33,699 bases of DNA. Origin: Verrucomicrobiia bacterium (GTDB lineage Bacteria > Verrucomicrobiota > Verrucomicrobiia > Verrucomicrobiales > DEV007). Shown in pieces: positions 31,904 through 33,699 of the stretch. The notes beneath the pieces are model-generated. The model was given only the letters and a program-made list of their open reading frames with translations. It searched no databases and had not been told where the DNA came from. The DNA lies in the NCBI GenBank assembly GCA_020440025.1, contig JAGROX010000227.1:1188-34886 (forward strand), read 5' to 3'. The position numbers and the translations under genes are program-made. The first letter of the stretch is position 1. Every line of letters starts with the position of its first letter.

Positions 31904-33699
31904 ATGAGCAACAGCGAAGAGACACAATTCACCTGGGTTCCGATTCACCTCGAGGCGGCGCGAAAACTTCTGGAGTTCCGAGATCGCTCTGGAGAACTCG
32001 TCGAGTTGCTCCAGCGCATGCATGACGAAGAGTTGAAGGCGCTGCCCATCATGGACAAGGACGCGGCCGGAAACGAATTCCCTCTGGAGGCGATTGATCC
32101 CTTCACGTTCCTGGCCAATTTTAATCGAGGAGTCACCGACACGAATCGGCGAGCCCTATGGGACTTCCTAAAGCGTGAGTGGAACCTCGAGTCCCCGCTT
32201 CCCGACAGTTTTCCCGGACTCCCGCTTGCCAATCTTCAGAATTCCTGGCTGATGCCCTTTCTTCCGAAGCGGGACAAGGACCACATTCCTCTTCTCTGGC
32301 AATTTTACGGGCACATTCTGGACGCCAGCCCGGAAACACTAGACACCGAGCTGATGGATCGCTGTCTCGGGAAACTGAAGGTTGGCATGGCCTTTCTAAC
32401 GATGGGCATGTTCTGGGCTCGTCCCGATGTCTGGGTGGCCGCAGACGGGAAAAATGTCGAGTTTGCGAAGATAAGAGGGATCGGGGACAAGCCAGCTTCA
32501 GCCTCCGCTTACAGGGATTGGTGTAAGGCTGTGCTCGAAGCCACAGACGGCGATGTGCTTTCCTTTTCTAAAGAAGCCCACCTGTGGGCAATTGAGGAGA
32601 AAGGGGGCAAACCCGAGAAGGAGACATTGGCCGCTCCCTTCGATGCGATTTTCGAGAATGAGCAGCAAGCTTCCCTGGCGCTCGACTACTTTCAGAAGGT
32701 CATCCTTCATCTTCAGGACGGCGAACCCCAGAAGAGTAGTCAACTCAACACCACAATACCTGGCTGGCGCCATATCAACCTCAACTACGTCAAATGGCCT
32801 GCTCTCTCCTTCGGATATCCGGAATTTGGGCAGTGGCAGGTGATCTTTTCGAAGGAGCGCATCGAGTCTCTGCTCGCTGTGCTCCCGGATGTCGCTCACA
32901 CGGAGTTTCAAAACAACCCATTCGCTCACTGCTTTCTGACAACGGAGCAACTCGCGAATGAGACCGTGTGGAAGATTTATCTGGGTGCATTAGACGACCT
33001 GAAAGCCTTTTTTGAGAATCAGAAATCCTCCTACAATCGTTTCCACAATCGATTCCTCTATGAGGCCATCATGGACCCGGAAAGTCGGAGCAGGCTTCTC
33101 TTTGAGGGACTTCCTTCACAAGCCGGGCACGACAAGGCATCAGATTCCACCCGCCCTCTGTGGGTGATCGCTCCGGGTGAAGGTGGCGGTCTCTGGTCTG
33201 AATGGTTCGAGTCCCGGACCGCCTCAGTTGGTTGGAACGATATTGGTGACCTGACGGGACTGGAAGACATCGACGCATTTCGAGAGGCAGTTGCCGGCTC
33301 TTACCCAGACGCTGGAGCCGCCAAAGTCGGTCGCATGCTTCACGACTTCGCCCTTGGAATGGAACCCGGTGACATTATCGTGGTCAAAGAGGGCACTCGC
33401 GCAGTCCTTGGCTGGGGTGTCATCAGTTCGGACTACCACTACGAATCGAAGAGTAATCCCTACCATAACGTGCGGGATGTGAGCTGGCAGTGCAATGAGC
33501 GAGTCGAGCTTCCGGAGTCCATCCGGCTTCCCAACAAGACCCTCACCGGCTATCGCGACATTGCTGCCAATCGAGCGCTGCTCGATGCCCTCGAGTCGAT
33601 CTACGATTTCTCTGGAGAATCCGAAAGAACGGCCGTCGAAGCCTCGGAATATTCTCGCGACGATGCGCTTCGCGACTTGTTCGTAGCGCCCGAGTTGCT
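31904..33699 (+). CDS. EVE-McrB-like restriction protein, 5' part (runs off the window)
   Basis: Translation from ATG 31904 stays open for 598 codons to the right edge. Residues about 60-175 (IDPFTFLANFNRGVTDTNRRALWDFLK...) resemble an N-domain found in McrB-type proteins. An EVE (PUA-like) domain is at about 417-565: PLWVIAPGEGG, RTASVGWNDIGDL, VGRMLHDFALGMEPGDIIVV, VLGWGVISSDYHY. EVE domains recognise modified bases. The final SRDDALRDLFVAPEL is like the lead into the AAA+ GTPase of McrB, whose Walker A would lie just outside. A 5'-modification-dependent restriction role is thus likely, with McrC perhaps beyond the edge. A TTG at 31871 is an in-frame alternative start. Confidence 0.75.
   Translation, partial: MSNSEETQFTWVPIHLEAARKLLEFRDRSGELVELLQRMHDEELKALPIMDKDAAGNEFPLEAIDPFTFLANFNRGVTDTNRRALWDFLKREWNLESPLPDSFPGLPLANLQNSWLMPFLPKRDKDHIPLLWQFYGHILDASPETLDTELMDRCLGKLKVGMAFLTMGMFWARPDVWVAADGKNVEFAKIRGIGDKPASASAYRDWCKAVLEATDGDVLSFSKEAHLWAIEEKGGKPEKETLAAPFDAIFENEQQASLALDYFQKVILHLQDGEPQKSSQLNTTIPGWRHINLNYVKWPALSFGYPEFGQWQVIFSKERIESLLAVLPDVAHTEFQNNPFAHCFLTTEQLANETVWKIYLGALDDLKAFFENQKSSYNRFHNRFLYEAIMDPESRSRLLFEGLPSQAGHDKASDSTRPLWVIAPGEGGGLWSEWFESRTASVGWNDIGDLTGLEDIDAFREAVAGSYPDAGAAKVGRMLHDFALGMEPGDIIVVKEGTRAVLGWGVISSDYHYESKSNPYHNVRDVSWQCNERVELPESIRLPNKTLTGYRDIAANRALLDALESIYDFSGESERTAVEASEYSRDDALRDLFVAPEL

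Overview
The window reads as a chromosomal segment of a Verrucomicrobia-like bacterium. The main clue is a truncated secreted protein (3817-5301) built from Gly/Tyr-rich beta modules of a type I associate with that phylum. Weaker clues are a tyrosine recombinase carrying a C-terminal helix-turn-helix and the general codon and GC style. Assignment below phylum is not possible from this sequence.

Layout. (1) 1-2990, plus strand, GC-rich: the end of an oxidase subunit III-like gene, a subunit IV-like membrane protein, a Cys/Met-metabolism PLP enzyme, a glutathione-transferase-like protein, a DUF488 protein and a small unknown. (2) 2991-5301: gene debris, namely an AAA ATPase remnant with a premature stop fused to the 3' part of a large secreted-type protein. 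(3) 5302-6366: a spacer with two perfect dyads and a thermonuclease-family gene. (4) 6367-10408, minus: a four-gene overlapping cassette (PRTase-TRSP, HAD phosphatase, StiP/PELOTA-type PRTase, citrate-lyase-beta-like aldolase), matching the biosynthetic core of Ter-type stress systems. (5) 11030-25059, minus: nine tightly packed genes (Ca2+/cation exchanger, three vWA proteins, a coiled-coil protein, a SrfC-like P-loop protein, a SrfB-like actin/Hsp70-fold ATPase, a second coiled-coil protein, a membrane-anchored trypsin-like protease). (6) 25431-26743: a PqiA-like membrane protein and an anchored C2-like protein. (7) 26803-29730: two tyrosine recombinases pointing away from a 49-bp 3' fragment of a tRNA-Thr gene, an integration junction. 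(8) 29806-33699: two endonuclease/exonuclease/phosphatase-fold proteins, a methyltransferase and the start of an EVE-McrB-like restriction gene, i.e. a defence-type island running off the right edge.

How the genes may work together. Regions 4 and 5 look like the most interesting unit. A Ca2+ exchanger, metal-binding vWA proteins, an Hsp70/actin-like ATPase with a coiled-coil partner, a GTPase-like SrfC and a membrane protease could form an envelope-linked sensing and remodelling complex. The adjoining PRTase/HAD/aldolase cassette would make a small nucleoside-like product. This coupling is inferred from synteny only. The lower GC of about 5.6-25 kb, the pseudogenes on its left and the integrase/tRNA junction on its right are consistent with acquisition as an island, but no second att copy was seen in the window.
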